Source: Comamonas granuli NBRC 101663 (GTDB taxonomy: Bacteria > Pseudomonadota > Gammaproteobacteria > Burkholderiales > Burkholderiaceae_C). From it: a stretch of 64,000 nt of DNA. The notes beneath the pieces are model-generated. The model saw only the letters and a program-made list of their open reading frames with translations, ran no database searches and was not told the DNA's origin. Each line of letters begins with the position of its first letter. Position 1 is the first letter of the stretch. Where the stretch lies: assembly GCF_000739995.1 (NCBI RefSeq), contig NZ_BBJX01000011.1:1-64000 (forward strand). The letters are read 5' to 3'. Both the position numbers and the translations under genes were made by a program. This document shows positions 20,861 through 33,189 of the stretch, piece by piece.

Positions 20861-21829
20861 ATGCAGTTGATTATCATGGACTCGCGGCTGGCGCGCAGCC
20901 GCGCCATCCACCTCACGGGCGGGCGCCTGCTGGCGGTGTTCCTGGCGGCGTCGCTGGTGCTGATGTGCATGGCGGCGCTGCTCTACCACCTGGTATTCCT
21001 CAAGGGCGCGCGCGAGGGCTGGCCCGTCATCGGCGCGGTTCTGCGCCTGGTGGTGCAGGATGAGTTCGCGCAGCGCGACCGCTTCGTGCGCCAGAACATC
21101 GACGCCATGGCGCGCAAGCTCGGGGAGATGCAGGCGCGCATGGTGGAGCTCGAATCGCTGGGCGAGCGCGTCTCGGGCCTGGCCGGGATCGAGCTGCCGC
21201 GCAAGTCCGCGGCGCCGGGCATGGGCGGTGCGCTCATCGCCAGCCATTCGCTCAGCATGGAGGAGCTCGACGCCACCCTGCAGCAGCTCGACCAGCTCTC
21301 GGGACAGCGCGTGGACCTGCTCACGGTGCTCGAATCGCGCCTGTTCGACCAGCACATCCACAAGCATCTGGTACCCACCGAGTCGCCCGCGCCAGGGCGC
21401 AGCGTGGGTTCGGGCTTTGGCTGGCGCATCGACCCCATCGTGGGCAAGACGGCGCTGCATGCCGGGCTGGATTTCCCGGCCGAAACCGGCGCCGACATCG
21501 TCGCTGCCGCCGCCGGGGTGGTCGTCACGCAGGAATATCACGCCGAGTTCGGCAACATGGTCGAGATCGACCACGGCAACCAGATCGTCTCGCGCTACGC
21601 CCACTCCTCCAAGGTGCTGGTCAAGCGCGGCGACCTGGTGCGCCGCGGGCAGAAGATCGCCGAGGTCGGCACCACGGGCCGCTCCACCGGGCCGCACCTG
21701 CACTTCGAGGTGCTGGTGCAGGGAGTGCCCCAGGATCCGCAGAAATTCCTCACGGCGGGCAGCCAGGCGGCGCGCAAGCTCGCTGCCGCACCCGCCCGCC
21801 CCGCCGGGCGGCAGGTGGCGGGCAGGTAG
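20861..21829 (+). CDS. M23 family metallopeptidase (membrane-anchored, LytM/NlpD-type)
   Basis: A 322-residue periplasmic endopeptidase homologue. One N-terminal membrane anchor (about residues 24-47, [20 protein letters not shown]), a coiled-coil-prone stretch at 65-150, then the LytM domain. Zinc ligands are visible: H-x3-D in LHAGLDFP and H-x-H in [24 protein letters not shown] and [13 protein letters not shown] are the usual strands. It is either an active cross-link hydrolase or an amidase activator; the intact H/D/HxH set favours activity. The ATG at 20861 precedes MDSRLARSR, itself a possible start five codons later. Confidence 0.9.
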   Translation: MQLIIMDSRLARSRAIHLTGGRLLAVFLAASLVLMCMAALLYHLVFLKGAREGWPVIGAVLRLVVQDEFAQRDRFVRQNIDAMARKLGEMQARMVELESLGERVSGLAGIELPRKSAAPGMGGALIASHSLSMEELDATLQQLDQLSGQRVDLLTVLESRLFDQHIHKHLVPTESPAPGRSVGSGFGWRIDPIVGKTALHAGLDFPAETGADIVAAAAGVVVTQEYHAEFGNMVEIDHGNQIVSRYAHSSKVLVKRGDLVRRGQKIAEVGTTGRSTGPHLHFEVLVQGVPQDPQKFLTAGSQAARKLAAAPARPAGRQVAGR

Positions 21830-21966
21830 AATCCGCCCCACCGCGGCCTTCCCCGGCAAGCAGTAGCGCGCTTGATTTCCCCGGGCTTGGCCGCATCTGC
21901 TGTCACTTCAATACAAGCTTCTGGCCGTCCGGTGTCACCGCGGGCGCACGGGGCGTATCTGTTCGC

Positions 21967-24726
<2,760 letters not shown>

Positions 24727-24850
24727 AACCAGGCACAACACCCTGAGCGGCTGCGCCGCTTCCCCCTTCTCTCGGCTTCGCCGGGAAGGGGGGCAACACC
24801 AGCGCGGCGGGGCGGCCCTTGCGCGGTGTCTGCTGGCACGGCTCGCGCCA
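24727..24850. repeat. Second repeat family, copy 1 (secA-argJ gap)
   Basis: A GC-rich block of about 120 bp beginning near CCTGAGCGGCTGCGCCGCTT, with a CGGCTTCGCCG hairpin flanked by a C-rich and G-rich pair, and containing GCGGCGGGGCGGCCCTTGC at 24804-24822. The same plan recurs at 26160-26290 beyond argJ, with that 19-base core identical. Confidence 0.8.
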
Positions 24851-24925
24851 GTTGCAGGGACGGCAGCCCATGGTTTGTTTGGGGGTGCCCTATCATCGCC
24901 CCCTGCTTTTGGAAGGATCACCCCC

Positions 24926-26155
24926 ATGCCCGTTCATCTCTCCGCTCCCAACCCTGCCGACCTGCACCCCGTGGCCGGCGTGCGCATCGGCGTCGCCGAA
25001 GCCGGCGTGCGCAAGGCGAATCGCAAGGACTTGACCGTTTTTCTGCTCGACGAGGGCGCGAGCGTGGCGGGCGTGTTCACGCAGAACCGCTTCTGCGCCG
25101 CGCCGGTGCAGGTCTGCCGTGAGCACCTGGCGGGCGGCCAGGCCGTCCGCGCCCTGGTGGTGAACACCGGCAACGCCAACGCCGGCACGGGGGCGGATGG
25201 CCTGGCGCGCGCGCGCGCCACCAGTGCGGCGCTGGCGCGGCATCTGCAAGTGGATGCGGCGCAGGTGCTGCCGTTCTCCACCGGCGTCATCATGGAGCCG
25301 CTTCCCGTGGACCGCATCGAGGCCGGCCTGCCCGCGGCCATCGCCGACGCGCAGCCGGCCCATTGGGCGCGCGCGGCCGAGGGCATCATGACCACCGACA
25401 CCGTGGCCAAGGCCTTCAGCCGCCAGGTGCAGATCGGCGGCGCCACCGTCACGGTGACCGGCATCGCCAAGGGCGCGGGCATGATCCGCCCGAACATGGC
25501 CACCATGCTGGGCTTCGTGGCCACCGACGCGCGCATCGCGCCGGCGCTGTTGCAGGGCCTGGTGCGCGAGCTGGCGGACCAGTCGTTCAACCGCATCACC
25601 ATCGACGGCGACACCTCCACCAACGACTGCTTCATGCTGATCGCCACGCAGCAGGCAGCGCATGCCCCCATTGAAGCGCTGTCCAGCGCCGAGGGCCAGG
25701 CCCTCCAGGCCGCGCTGCTGGAAGTGGCGCAGAAGCTGGCCCAGGCCATCGTGCGCGACGGCGAGGGCGCGACCAAATTCATCACCGTGCGCGTGGAAGG
25801 CGGCAAGACCGGCGAGGAATGCCGCAAGGTGGCCTACGCCATCGCCCATTCGCCGCTGGTCAAGACGGCGTTCTTCGCCAGCGACCCGAACCTGGGCCGC
25901 ATCCTGGCGGCCGTGGGCTATGCCGGCATCGAGGATCTGGACCAGACCGGCATCGACCTCTACCTCGACGACGTGCACGTGGCCGTGCAGGGCGGGCGCA
26001 ACCCCGCGTACCGTGAGGAAGACGGCCAGCGCGTGATGAAGCAGAGCGAGATCACCGTGCGCGTGCTGCTGGGCCGCGGCAGCGCGCAGGACACGGTCTG
26101 GACCTGCGATCTGAGCCACGACTACGTGACCATCAACGCCGATTACAGATCTTGA
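24926..26155 (+). CDS. argJ: Bifunctional glutamate N-acetyltransferase / amino-acid acetyltransferase ArgJ
   Basis: A 409-residue enzyme that transfers acetyl from N-acetylornithine to glutamate in the cyclic arginine pathway. The autocleavage site is clear: [18 protein letters not shown], with the Thr of ATML as nucleophile that becomes the beta-chain N-terminus. [12 protein letters not shown] and [12 protein letters not shown] are also conserved. GGAAGG stands 10 bases before ATG 24926. The gene sits between two copies of the same GC-rich repeat. Confidence 0.96.
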   Translation: MPVHLSAPNPADLHPVAGVRIGVAEAGVRKANRKDLTVFLLDEGASVAGVFTQNRFCAAPVQVCREHLAGGQAVRALVVNTGNANAGTGADGLARARATSAALARHLQVDAAQVLPFSTGVIMEPLPVDRIEAGLPAAIADAQPAHWARAAEGIMTTDTVAKAFSRQVQIGGATVTVTGIAKGAGMIRPNMATMLGFVATDARIAPALLQGLVRELADQSFNRITIDGDTSTNDCFMLIATQQAAHAPIEALSSAEGQALQAALLEVAQKLAQAIVRDGEGATKFITVRVEGGKTGEECRKVAYAIAHSPLVKTAFFASDPNLGRILAAVGYAGIEDLDQTGIDLYLDDVHVAVQGGRNPAYREEDGQRVMKQSEITVRVLLGRGSAQDTVWTCDLSHDYVTINADYRS

Positions 26156-26159
26156 GGTG

Positions 26160-26290
26160 GAACACCCCCCTGAGCCGCTGCGCGGCTTCCCCCCGCTCTC
26201 ACAGCGCTTCGCGCTGCGGGCAGGGGGACGCCCCCAGTGCGGCGGGGCGGCCCTTGCACGGGGGCTCTGGCCTGGGCCGTGCCAGGTTTG
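26160..26290. repeat. Second repeat family, copy 2 (downstream of argJ)
   Basis: Shares order and sequence with 24727-24850: CCTGAGCCGCTGCGCGGCTT, a CAGCGCTTCGCGCTG hairpin, and the identical GCGGCGGGGCGGCCCTTGC at 26239-26257. It starts five bases after the argJ stop. Confidence 0.8.
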
Positions 26291-26326
26291 TCCATGGTGG
26301 GCGTAGCGTGTGCAGGGGTTTTTGCT

Positions 26327-26378
26327 GCTAATTTGATAGCTGCTGGCGCTTTATTGGTGCGCGCTGGAGGCCAAAATG
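26327..26378 (+). repeat. Dispersed 55-bp palindromic repeat, copy 4, providing the start of the DUF815 gene
   Basis: Reads GCTAATTTGATAGCTGCTGG and ends GCGCTGGAGGCCAAAATG. The last three bases are the DUF815 start codon and GGAGG (26366-26370) is its Shine-Dalgarno sequence. Confidence 0.88.
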
Positions 26379-27248
26379 AACGAAAAATTTGAACATCTGA
26401 TCGAACGCGCCGAGCAGCTCATCGCGCGCATCGAATCCGTGCTGCCGCAGCCGCTGGCGGCGCCCGACTGGTCTTCTGCCATTGCCTGGCGCTACCGCAA
26501 GCGCAGCAGCGGGCACGGCACGCTGGAGCCCGTGCGCCATGTGGCGGCGATGCGTCTGGAAGACCTGAAGGAAATCGACGGCCAGAAAGAGAAGATCCAG
26601 CGCAACACCGAGCAGTTCGTCCGCGGCCTGCCGGCCAACAACGTGCTGCTCACGGGGGCGCGCGGCACGGGCAAGTCCTCGCTCATCAAGGCCTGCCTGA
26701 ACTCTTACGCGCCGCAGGGCCTGCGCCTGATCGAGGTGGACAAGGCCGATCTGACCGACCTGCCCGACATCGTCGAGGTGGTGGCCGGCCGGCCGGAATA
26801 CTTCATCGTGTTCTGCGACGACCTGAGCTTCGAGGACGGCGAGCCGGGCTACAAGGCGCTCAAGTCCATCCTCGACGGCTCGGTGGCCGCCGCCACGCCC
26901 AACGTGCTGATCTACGCCACCAGCAACCGGCGCCACCTGCTGCCCGAGTACATGCGCGAGAACCTCACGTACACCCACACCGACGATGGCGAGGTGCACC
27001 CGGGCGAGGGCGTGGAGGAGAAGATCTCGCTGTCCGAGCGCTTCGGCCTGTGGGTGAGCTTCTACCCGTTCAGCCAGGACGAATACCTGGCCATCGCCGG
27101 GCAGTGGCTGGCCTCGTTCGGGCTGGGCGGCGATGCCATCGCCGCAGCGCGCCCCGAGGCCCTGGTCTGGGCGCTGGAACGCGGTTCGCGCAGCGGCCGC
27201 GTGGCCTATCAGTTTGCGCGCGACTATGCAGGACGCCACGGTGGTTGA
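26376..27248 (+). CDS. DUF815 AAA-type ATPase
   Basis: A 290-residue ATPase of the DUF815 family. Walker A is [14 protein letters not shown] (about residues 91-104), Walker B-like [18 protein letters not shown], and sensor-like [16 protein letters not shown]. The C-terminal lid region is [13 protein letters not shown]. Its cellular role is unknown. The start is well fixed: an in-frame TAG at 26337-26339 closes the frame upstream and the only ATG before residue 59 is at 26376. Both that ATG and its GGAGG belong to the dispersed repeat. The 3' end overlaps mutT by 23 bases. Confidence 0.88.
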   Translation: MNEKFEHLIERAEQLIARIESVLPQPLAAPDWSSAIAWRYRKRSSGHGTLEPVRHVAAMRLEDLKEIDGQKEKIQRNTEQFVRGLPANNVLLTGARGTGKSSLIKACLNSYAPQGLRLIEVDKADLTDLPDIVEVVAGRPEYFIVFCDDLSFEDGEPGYKALKSILDGSVAAATPNVLIYATSNRRHLLPEYMRENLTYTHTDDGEVHPGEGVEEKISLSERFGLWVSFYPFSQDEYLAIAGQWLASFGLGGDAIAAARPEALVWALERGSRSGRVAYQFARDYAGRHGG

Positions 27249-27681
27249 GCCGGCGCGCAAGCACACCGAGGTCGCGGTCGGCATCCTGATCCGCGCCGAT
27301 GGCGCGCTGCTCTTGAGCACAAGGCCGCCGGACAAGGTGTATGCGGGCTACTGGGAGTTCCCTGGCGGCAAGATCGAGGCGGGCGAGACCGTGGAGCAGG
27401 CGCTGCGCCGCGAGCTGCAGGAGGAGCTGGGCATCACCATCGGCCCGGCGGCGGTCTGGAAGGTGACCGAGCACGACTACCCCCACGCCCTGGTGCGCCT
27501 GCACTGGTGCAAGGTGCATGACTGGACCGGGGACTTCGAGATGCGCGAGGGCCAGGCCATGGCCTGGCAGCACTGGCCCATCGAGGTGCGTCCGGTGCTG
27601 CCAGGCGCGTTGCCGGTGCTGGCTTGGCTGGCCGAGGAGCGCGGCGTGCCGTTCGATCCGGCAATACTATCGAATGGATAG
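27226..27681 (+). CDS. mutT: 8-oxo-dGTP diphosphatase, MutT-type Nudix hydrolase
   Basis: A 151-residue Nudix enzyme. The Nudix box is complete in [20 protein letters not shown] followed by [24 protein letters not shown] and GYWEFPGG match MutT, which removes oxidised dGTP from the nucleotide pool. The ATG at 27226 lies inside the DUF815 gene, in another frame, so translation is probably coupled. The last residues (ILSNG) and the TAG stop come from a copy of the dispersed palindromic repeat. Confidence 0.9.
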   Translation: MQDATVVEPARKHTEVAVGILIRADGALLLSTRPPDKVYAGYWEFPGGKIEAGETVEQALRRELQEELGITIGPAAVWKVTEHDYPHALVRLHWCKVHDWTGDFEMREGQAMAWQHWPIEVRPVLPGALPVLAWLAEERGVPFDPAILSNG

Positions 27682-27717
27682 CTGCCGGCGCTTGCTCAGT
27701 AAGCGCCAGAGCCCCAT
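27666..27717 (+). repeat. Dispersed 55-bp palindromic repeat, copy 5, at the mutT stop
   Basis: Reads ACTATCGAATGGATAGCTGC then CGGCGCTTGCTCAGTAAGCG. Its TAG at 27679-27681 terminates mutT. It fills the gap to the convergent yacG gene. Confidence 0.85.
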
Positions 27718-27718
27718 T

Positions 27719-27937
27719 TCACTCCAAACTGGTCCGTGGATCGCCGAACGGGGCGTCCTCGGGCGGGGCCTCCGCAGGGACGCGAAAATCCTCGCGCGCC
27801 CAGGCGCCCAGGTCCATCTGCTGGCAGCGCTGGCTGCAGAACGGGCGCCAGGGGTTGTCCGGGTGGTAGAGGCTGGGGCCTTGGCAGGCGGGGCAGCGCA
27901 CGGTGCGCGGGGCGGGCTGTGGTGCGGGGCGGTGCAT
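27719..27937 (-). CDS. yacG: DNA gyrase inhibitor YacG
   Basis: A 72-residue zinc protein. The four Cys are in VRCPACQG and FCSQRCQQMDLGAWA, the YacG pattern C-x2-C...C-x3-C. The E. coli protein binds GyrB and inhibits gyrase. The acidic tail after FRVP is normal. It closes the minus-strand pilB-to-zapD series, 26 bases after zapD, as in many gamma- and betaproteobacteria. Confidence 0.9.
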   Translation of the reverse strand: MHRPAPQPAPRTVRCPACQGPSLYHPDNPWRPFCSQRCQQMDLGAWAREDFRVPAEAPPEDAPFGDPRTSLE

Positions 27938-27963
27938 GGCGCGGGAGGCTGGGGCAGAGCTGC

Positions 27964-28719
27964 TCAGGCGCACAGGGTGAGCTCGAAGACGGCGTCCTCG
28001 CTGCAGGCCTGCAAATGCCATTGCGGCGTCTGGCGCATGAGGCGCACGGACACCATGAGCCGGTTGCCGCTGATCTCGGGCACCAGGCCCAGGGCGGGAT
28101 CGATGCGCAGGCGCAGGAGCTGAAAGCTCCGCCCTTGCGGCAGGTTTTGCTGGAACTGTCCGCGCTCGGCGGCAACCTTTTGCGGCATGCCGGAGTCGCG
28201 CAGCAGCTTGAGCAGCAGGTAAATCGAGTCGGCCAGGGGCGCGAGGGTGCCGGCCCATTCCTGCAGGGCCGCCTGGCGCTCGGTGGCAGGCCGGTGTTGC
28301 CAGGCATAGTAGCTCGGCAGGTCGAACCCGCAGGTGCCGCCAGGAATGCCCGCGCGGCTGCGTATGCCCATGAGCCATTCGTTCTCGGTCAGCAGGTGGC
28401 CGGTCTTGCCGACCTGGCTGCTGAGCGTGCCGAAGCAGCGGTCGAGCTGTGCCACCACACCGTCGAGCGCCGCCTCGGAGATGGCCGGGTTGCCGCGGTA
28501 GCCGTCGAGCACGTGCTTTTGCTTCTCGATGTCCTTGAGCACGTCGGCCTTGAGGTCCGCGCGCGCCGCCACGTCCATGATTTCAAAGATGGTGGTGAGG
28601 GCGAAGTGGTGGTCCAGCGGGTGGCTGCGCGGGATCAGCTCGCCCAGGCGCCGCAGCAGGTATTCGAGCCGCAGGTAGGTGCGGATGCGCTCGTTGAAGG
28701 GGTATTCGTACAGAATCAC
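27964..28719 (-). CDS. zapD: Cell division protein ZapD
   Basis: A 251-residue FtsZ-bundling protein of the Z ring. It begins (GTG) VILYEYPFNERIRTYLRLEY, the family N-terminus; the frame is open 11 codons further but those residues are not conserved. LPSYYAWQH and LRLRIDP are also typical. E. coli ZapD is 247 residues. It lies 7 bases after coaE in the coaE-zapD-yacG block. Confidence 0.93.
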   Translation of the reverse strand: MILYEYPFNERIRTYLRLEYLLRRLGELIPRSHPLDHHFALTTIFEIMDVAARADLKADVLKDIEKQKHVLDGYRGNPAISEAALDGVVAQLDRCFGTLSSQVGKTGHLLTENEWLMGIRSRAGIPGGTCGFDLPSYYAWQHRPATERQAALQEWAGTLAPLADSIYLLLKLLRDSGMPQKVAAERGQFQQNLPQGRSFQLLRLRIDPALGLVPEISGNRLMVSVRLMRQTPQWHLQACSEDAVFELTLCA

Positions 28720-28726
28720 GGCGAAA

Positions 28727-29338
28727 TCATAGCCCGAACCTGCGGGCCGCAAGGCTGACCTGGCTGCGCAGGGCGTCGAGGGACAGGCCGTCGTTGTACA
28801 TCACCAGGTCGGCGCAGGCACGCCGCTGGCTGCGGCTGGCCTGGGCGGCCAGGATGTCGCGCACGGCGGCGGGGGAGAGCTGGTTGCGTGCGACCACGCG
28901 CTCGATCTGGGTGTCCTCGCGGCAGTCGACCACGATGACGGCGTCGAGCCGACGGCGCCAGTGGCCCGATTCGACCAGCAGGGGGATGTCGTGCACCACC
29001 AGGCGCGCGCCCTGGGCCCGGGCCTGCAGCGCCTGGCGCTCCGTCTCCTGGCCCACCAGGGGGTGGATGATGGCTTCGAGCCGCTGGCGCGCCTCGGGCT
29101 GGGTGAAGGCCAGCGTGCGCATGCGCGCGCGGTCCAGGGCGCCATCCGCGGCCATCAGTTCCGGGCCGAAGGCCGCGGCGATGGCGGGCATGGCCGCGCC
29201 GCCGGGCGCCGTCAGTTCACGCGCGATGCGGTCGGCATCGATGATGGTGGCACCGCAGTCGGCGAGCATGGCGGCCACGGTGCTCTTGCCGCTGCCAATG
29301 CCCCCGGTCAGGCCCACCTGCCAGCAATGCTTGTCCAT
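28727..29338 (-). CDS. coaE: Dephospho-CoA kinase
   Basis: A 203-residue kinase for the last step of coenzyme A synthesis. P-loop GLTGGIGSGKSTVA, DADRIARELTAPGG, HPLVGQE, DIPLLVESG, and VVDCREDTQIERV are conserved. The start codon overlaps the pilD stop by one base (TGATG), giving tight coupling. Confidence 0.95.
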   Translation of the reverse strand: MDKHCWQVGLTGGIGSGKSTVAAMLADCGATIIDADRIARELTAPGGAAMPAIAAAFGPELMAADGALDRARMRTLAFTQPEARQRLEAIIHPLVGQETERQALQARAQGARLVVHDIPLLVESGHWRRRLDAVIVVDCREDTQIERVVARNQLSPAAVRDILAAQASRSQRRACADLVMYNDGLSLDALRSQVSLAARRFGL

Positions 29339-30210
29339 CACAGTCCCAGCCAGCCCCAGAGGGCGTGCAGGATGGTGGACGGCCCCAGCACCATGCCGAT
29401 CAGGCCTGCGCCCACCAGGAAGGGCCCGAAGGGCACGTAGCCGCCTTCGCGCAGGCTGCGCTTGAGCTTCATCGCAATGCCCACGGCAGCGCCGACCACG
29501 GAGGCCAGCAGAATCAGCGGCACCAGTGCCTGCCAGCCAAACCAGGCACCCAGCGCGGCAAACAGCTTGAAGTCGCCGTAACCCATGCCTTCCTTGCCGG
29601 TGGCGAGCTTGAATGCCCAGTACACCAGCCAGAGCGAGAGATAGCCTGCGGCGGCGCCCAGCACGGCGTCCTGCAGGGAGATGCCCGTCCACCCGGCGGC
29701 CGCGCTGAGCAGGCCGGCCCACAGCAAGGGCAGGGTCAGGTCGTCGGGGAGCAGGGTGGTGTCCCAGTCGATGAACGCCAGGGCGACCAGCACGGCGCTG
29801 AAGGCACACCAGGCCAGACCGGACGTGCCCAGCCCCCAGCGCTGCACGCAGTAATAGAACAGGGCGCCGGTGAGCAGCTCCACCGCCGGGTAGCGCGCGC
29901 TGATGCGCGTCTGGCACGCCGCGCAGCGCCCGCGCAGCGCCAGATAGCTGAGCACCGGAATGTTCTCGTACCAGGCCAGGGTGTGCCCGCAGGCCTGGCA
30001 GCGCGAGCGCGGCACGGCCAGGTTGAAGGCCGCGGCGTCCGGGGCCGCAGGGGCCGGGCCGCCGGTTGCGTGCGCATAGTCCGCATGCTCGCGTGCCCAC
30101 TGGCGCTCCATCATCTGCGGCAGGCGGTAGATCACCACGTTGAGAAAACTGCCGACCATGAGGCCCAGGACACCGGCCAGGGCCGCATCCCACCAGGGAT
30201 CCAGGATCAT
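29338..30210 (-). CDS. pilD: Type IV prepilin peptidase PilD
   Basis: A 290-residue membrane aspartyl protease that cleaves and N-methylates type IV prepilins. The N-terminal zinc-binding four-Cys domain is present (CQACGHTLAWYENIPVLSYL then CAACQ). The two catalytic Asp motifs are FIDWDTTLLPDD and GMGYGDFKLF. About eight hydrophobic segments are visible. It lies between pilC and coaE with one-base overlaps on both sides, the standard pilBCD order. Confidence 0.95.
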   Translation of the reverse strand: MILDPWWDAALAGVLGLMVGSFLNVVIYRLPQMMERQWAREHADYAHATGGPAPAAPDAAAFNLAVPRSRCQACGHTLAWYENIPVLSYLALRGRCAACQTRISARYPAVELLTGALFYYCVQRWGLGTSGLAWCAFSAVLVALAFIDWDTTLLPDDLTLPLLWAGLLSAAAGWTGISLQDAVLGAAAGYLSLWLVYWAFKLATGKEGMGYGDFKLFAALGAWFGWQALVPLILLASVVGAAVGIAMKLKRSLREGGYVPFGPFLVGAGLIGMVLGPSTILHALWGWLGL

Positions 30211-31427
30211 CAAACCACCTGGCCCAGCTTGAAGATGGGCAGGTACATGGAGACCACGATGCCGCCGATCAAGGTGCCCAGGAAGACGATGATGATGGGC
30301 TCCATGAGGCTGGAGAGACCGGCCACCATTTCGTCCACTTCCTGCTCGTAGAAGTCGGCCGCCTTGCTCAGCATGTGGTCGATGGAGCCCGATTCCTCGC
30401 CGATGGCGCACATCTGCAGCACCATGGAGGGGAAGACGTTGGCATTGGTCATGGCCACGGTGAGGCTGGTGCCCGTGGAGACCTCCTGCTGGATCTTGTC
30501 GGTGGCCAGGGTGTAGACCGAGTTGCCAGCGGCGCCGCCGACCGAATCCAGAGCCTCGACGAGCGGCACGCCGGCAGCGAACATGGTCGCCAGCGTGCGC
30601 GTCCAGCGGGCCACGGCGGACTTGTAGATCAGGTCGCCGAAGATGGGGATGCGCAGCAGCAGGCGGTCCATGAACATCTGCATCTTCTCATTGCGCTTCC
30701 AGGCCTGCATGAAGAAGTAGAAGCCGCCGCCGATGATGCCGAAGATCAGCCACCACCATTGCACGAACACTTCGCTCATGCCCATCACGAACAGGGTGGG
30801 CGCGGGCAGGTCGGCGCCGAACGAGGTGAACACCTCCTTGAAGGCGGGGATCACGAAGATCATGATCACCGTGACCACCACGAAGGCGACGATGATCACC
30901 GAGATCGGGTACATCAGCGCCGACTTGATCTTGCCCTTGATGGCCTCGGTCTTTTCCATGTAGGTGGCAAGGCGGTCGAGCAGGGCTTCCAGGATACCGG
31001 CGGCCTCGCCTGCCTCGACCAGGTTGCAGTAGAGGCTGTCGAAGTACAGCGGGTACTTGCGAAACGCCGCATTGAGCGAGGTGCCGGTCTCCACGTCGGC
31101 ACGGATGTCGTTGAGCAGTTTGCCCACGCTGGGGTTGGCGTTGCCGCGTCCCACGATGTCAAAGGCCTGCAGCAAGGGCACGCCGGCCTTCATCATGGTG
31201 GCCATCTGCCGGGTGAACAGGGCGATGTCCTTGGGCTTGATCTTCTTGCCGCTGCGCATGCGGCGCTTCTTGATCTTGGTGGGCAGCACGCCCTGGCGGC
31301 GCAGCATGGCCATCACCTGGTTTTCCCCGGTGGCGCGGGTCTCGCCGCGCACGACCTTGCCGTTGCGGTCCTTGCCTTCCCACTCGAAGACGAAGTCCTT
31401 GATGCCTGCTTTTGCTGCCGTTGCCAT
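30210..31427 (-). CDS. pilC: Type IV pilus inner-membrane platform protein PilC
   Basis: A 405-residue T2SS/T4P platform protein with two GspF-type domains. Hydrophobic segments lie near 180-205, 225-245 and 375-400. FTRQMATMMKAGVPLLQAF and the parallel WTRTLATMFAAGVPLVEALD mark the duplicated domain. The start at MATAAKAGIKDFVFEW is well supported. It is 25 bases after pilB. Confidence 0.96.
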   Translation of the reverse strand: MATAAKAGIKDFVFEWEGKDRNGKVVRGETRATGENQVMAMLRRQGVLPTKIKKRRMRSGKKIKPKDIALFTRQMATMMKAGVPLLQAFDIVGRGNANPSVGKLLNDIRADVETGTSLNAAFRKYPLYFDSLYCNLVEAGEAAGILEALLDRLATYMEKTEAIKGKIKSALMYPISVIIVAFVVVTVIMIFVIPAFKEVFTSFGADLPAPTLFVMGMSEVFVQWWWLIFGIIGGGFYFFMQAWKRNEKMQMFMDRLLLRIPIFGDLIYKSAVARWTRTLATMFAAGVPLVEALDSVGGAAGNSVYTLATDKIQQEVSTGTSLTVAMTNANVFPSMVLQMCAIGEESGSIDHMLSKAADFYEQEVDEMVAGLSSLMEPIIIVFLGTLIGGIVVSMYLPIFKLGQVV

Positions 31428-31452
31428 AGATCTCCACCTCGTACGGTCGTTG

Positions 31453-33189
31453 TTATTCGTTGGTCACGGCGAGCACTTCCTCCAGCGAGGTCAGTCCCAG
31501 CTTGACCTTGTGCAGCCCCGATTCGCGCAGCGAGCGCACGCCCTCGTTGCGTGCCTGCTCGGCGATCTCCAGGGCGCTGCCATCGCGCAGGATGATGCGC
31601 TGGATCTCCTCGCTGATGGGCATCACCTGGTAGATGCCCAACCGTCCCTTGTAGCCGTTGTTGCACGCCGAGCAGCCCACGGGTCGGTAGGGTACCCAGG
31701 AGCCGTCGATTTCCTCTTCCGGATAGCCCGCGTCGAGCAGCGCCTCGTGCGGCACGTCGGCCGGAGCCTTGCAGTGCGGGCACAGCCGGCGCGCCAGGCG
31801 CTGGGCCGTGATGAGGATCACGCTGGAGGCGATGTTGAACGGCGCAATGCCCATGTTGCGCATGCGCGTGAGCGTGGTCGGTGCGTCGTTGGTGTGCAGG
31901 GTGGAGAGCACCAGGTGGCCCGTCTGCGCCGCCTTGATCGCGATGTCGGCTGTCTCCAGGTCGCGGATTTCACCCACCATGATGATGTCCGGGTCCTGGC
32001 GCAGAAAGGACTTGAGCGCGGCAGCGAAGGTCAGTCCCGCCTTCTCATTGACGTTGACCTGGTTGACGCCGGGCATGTTGATTTCCGAGGGGTCCTCGGC
32101 TGTGGCGATGTTCACCCCGGGCTTGTTCAGCAGGTTCAGGCAGGTGTAGAGCGACACCGTCTTGCCCGAGCCCGTGGGGCCGGTCACCAGGATCATGCCG
32201 TAGGGCCGATTGATCGCCTGCAGCAGCCGCTCCTTTTCCTCCGGCTCATAGCCCAGCGCGTCGATACCCATCTTGGCGCTGCTCGGGTCCAGGATACGGA
32301 TCACGATCTTCTCGCCGAACAGCGTGGGCAGGGTGCTGACGCGGAAGTCGATCACACGGTCGGGGCCGACCTTGAGCTTCATGCGCCCGTCCTGGGGCAC
32401 GCGCTTTTCGGAGATGTCCAGGCGCGAGATCACCTTGATGCGGGAGGCGAGCTTGTCCTTGATGGCCACGGGCGGCGAGGCAATCTCGCGCAATTCGCCG
32501 TCGATGCGAAAGCGCACGCGGTACTGGTGCTCGTACGGCTCGAAGTGCAAGTCCGAGGCGCGCATGTTGAACGCATCCACCAGCATCTTGTGCAGGAACT
32601 TGACGATGGGGGCGTCCTCGACGTCGGCGGCCGCGCCGGTGTCCTCGGGCTCATCCGGGATCTCGGAGGACACATCGTTGAAGTCGAAATCGCCGCCGGA
32701 GAGCGCCTCCATGGACTCGCCCGCCGACTTGGTCGCTGCCTCGACCAGCTTGGAGAGCTTGTCGTACTCGGCAATGATCCAGTCCACGCCCATCTGGGTC
32801 GTGAACTTGATCTTTTCGGCCGCTTCCTGGTCCGTGGGGTCGGCGGTGGCCACGATCAGCCGGTTGTTGCGCTTGCTCAGCACGAGCACCCGGTAGGCCT
32901 GGCAAATCTTGTTGTCGAGCAGATCCTTGGGCAGGCGCAGGGGATCGATGGCGTCCAGGTCGAGCAGCGGGGCGCCGAATACGGCCGATACCGTGTGTGC
33001 CAGGTCGGAGGGCGAGACCGCGCCCGAGCCGGTCAGTTCGGCGATGAAGCTGGTGCGGCTGGCCTGCGACTTGCGGAAGATGTCCTCTGCTGCCTTGGGG
33101 GTGAGCTTGCCCGCGGAAATCAACGCCCTGCCCAGGCCGGGCAAGGCAATTGATACAGGGTCTTTGTGCGTGGAATCTACAGCGGCCAT
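31453..33189 (-). CDS. pilB: Type IV pilus assembly ATPase PilB
   Basis: A 578-residue extension ATPase. The N-terminal MshE-type domain (GRALISAGKLTPKAAEDIF) is followed by Walker A GPTGSGKTVSLYTCL, Asp box IATAEDPSEI, Walker B DPDIIMVGEIRDLETADIA, and His box LVLSTLHTNDAPTTL. The zinc site is RLCPHCKAP...GCSACN. The ATG at 33189 (MAAVDSTHKD) is chosen; the frame remains open upstream with a weaker Met 12 codons earlier. No pilin gene is in the window. Confidence 0.95.
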   Translation of the reverse strand: MAAVDSTHKDPVSIALPGLGRALISAGKLTPKAAEDIFRKSQASRTSFIAELTGSGAVSPSDLAHTVSAVFGAPLLDLDAIDPLRLPKDLLDNKICQAYRVLVLSKRNNRLIVATADPTDQEAAEKIKFTTQMGVDWIIAEYDKLSKLVEAATKSAGESMEALSGGDFDFNDVSSEIPDEPEDTGAAADVEDAPIVKFLHKMLVDAFNMRASDLHFEPYEHQYRVRFRIDGELREIASPPVAIKDKLASRIKVISRLDISEKRVPQDGRMKLKVGPDRVIDFRVSTLPTLFGEKIVIRILDPSSAKMGIDALGYEPEEKERLLQAINRPYGMILVTGPTGSGKTVSLYTCLNLLNKPGVNIATAEDPSEINMPGVNQVNVNEKAGLTFAAALKSFLRQDPDIIMVGEIRDLETADIAIKAAQTGHLVLSTLHTNDAPTTLTRMRNMGIAPFNIASSVILITAQRLARRLCPHCKAPADVPHEALLDAGYPEEEIDGSWVPYRPVGCSACNNGYKGRLGIYQVMPISEEIQRIILRDGSALEIAEQARNEGVRSLRESGLHKVKLGLTSLEEVLAVTNE

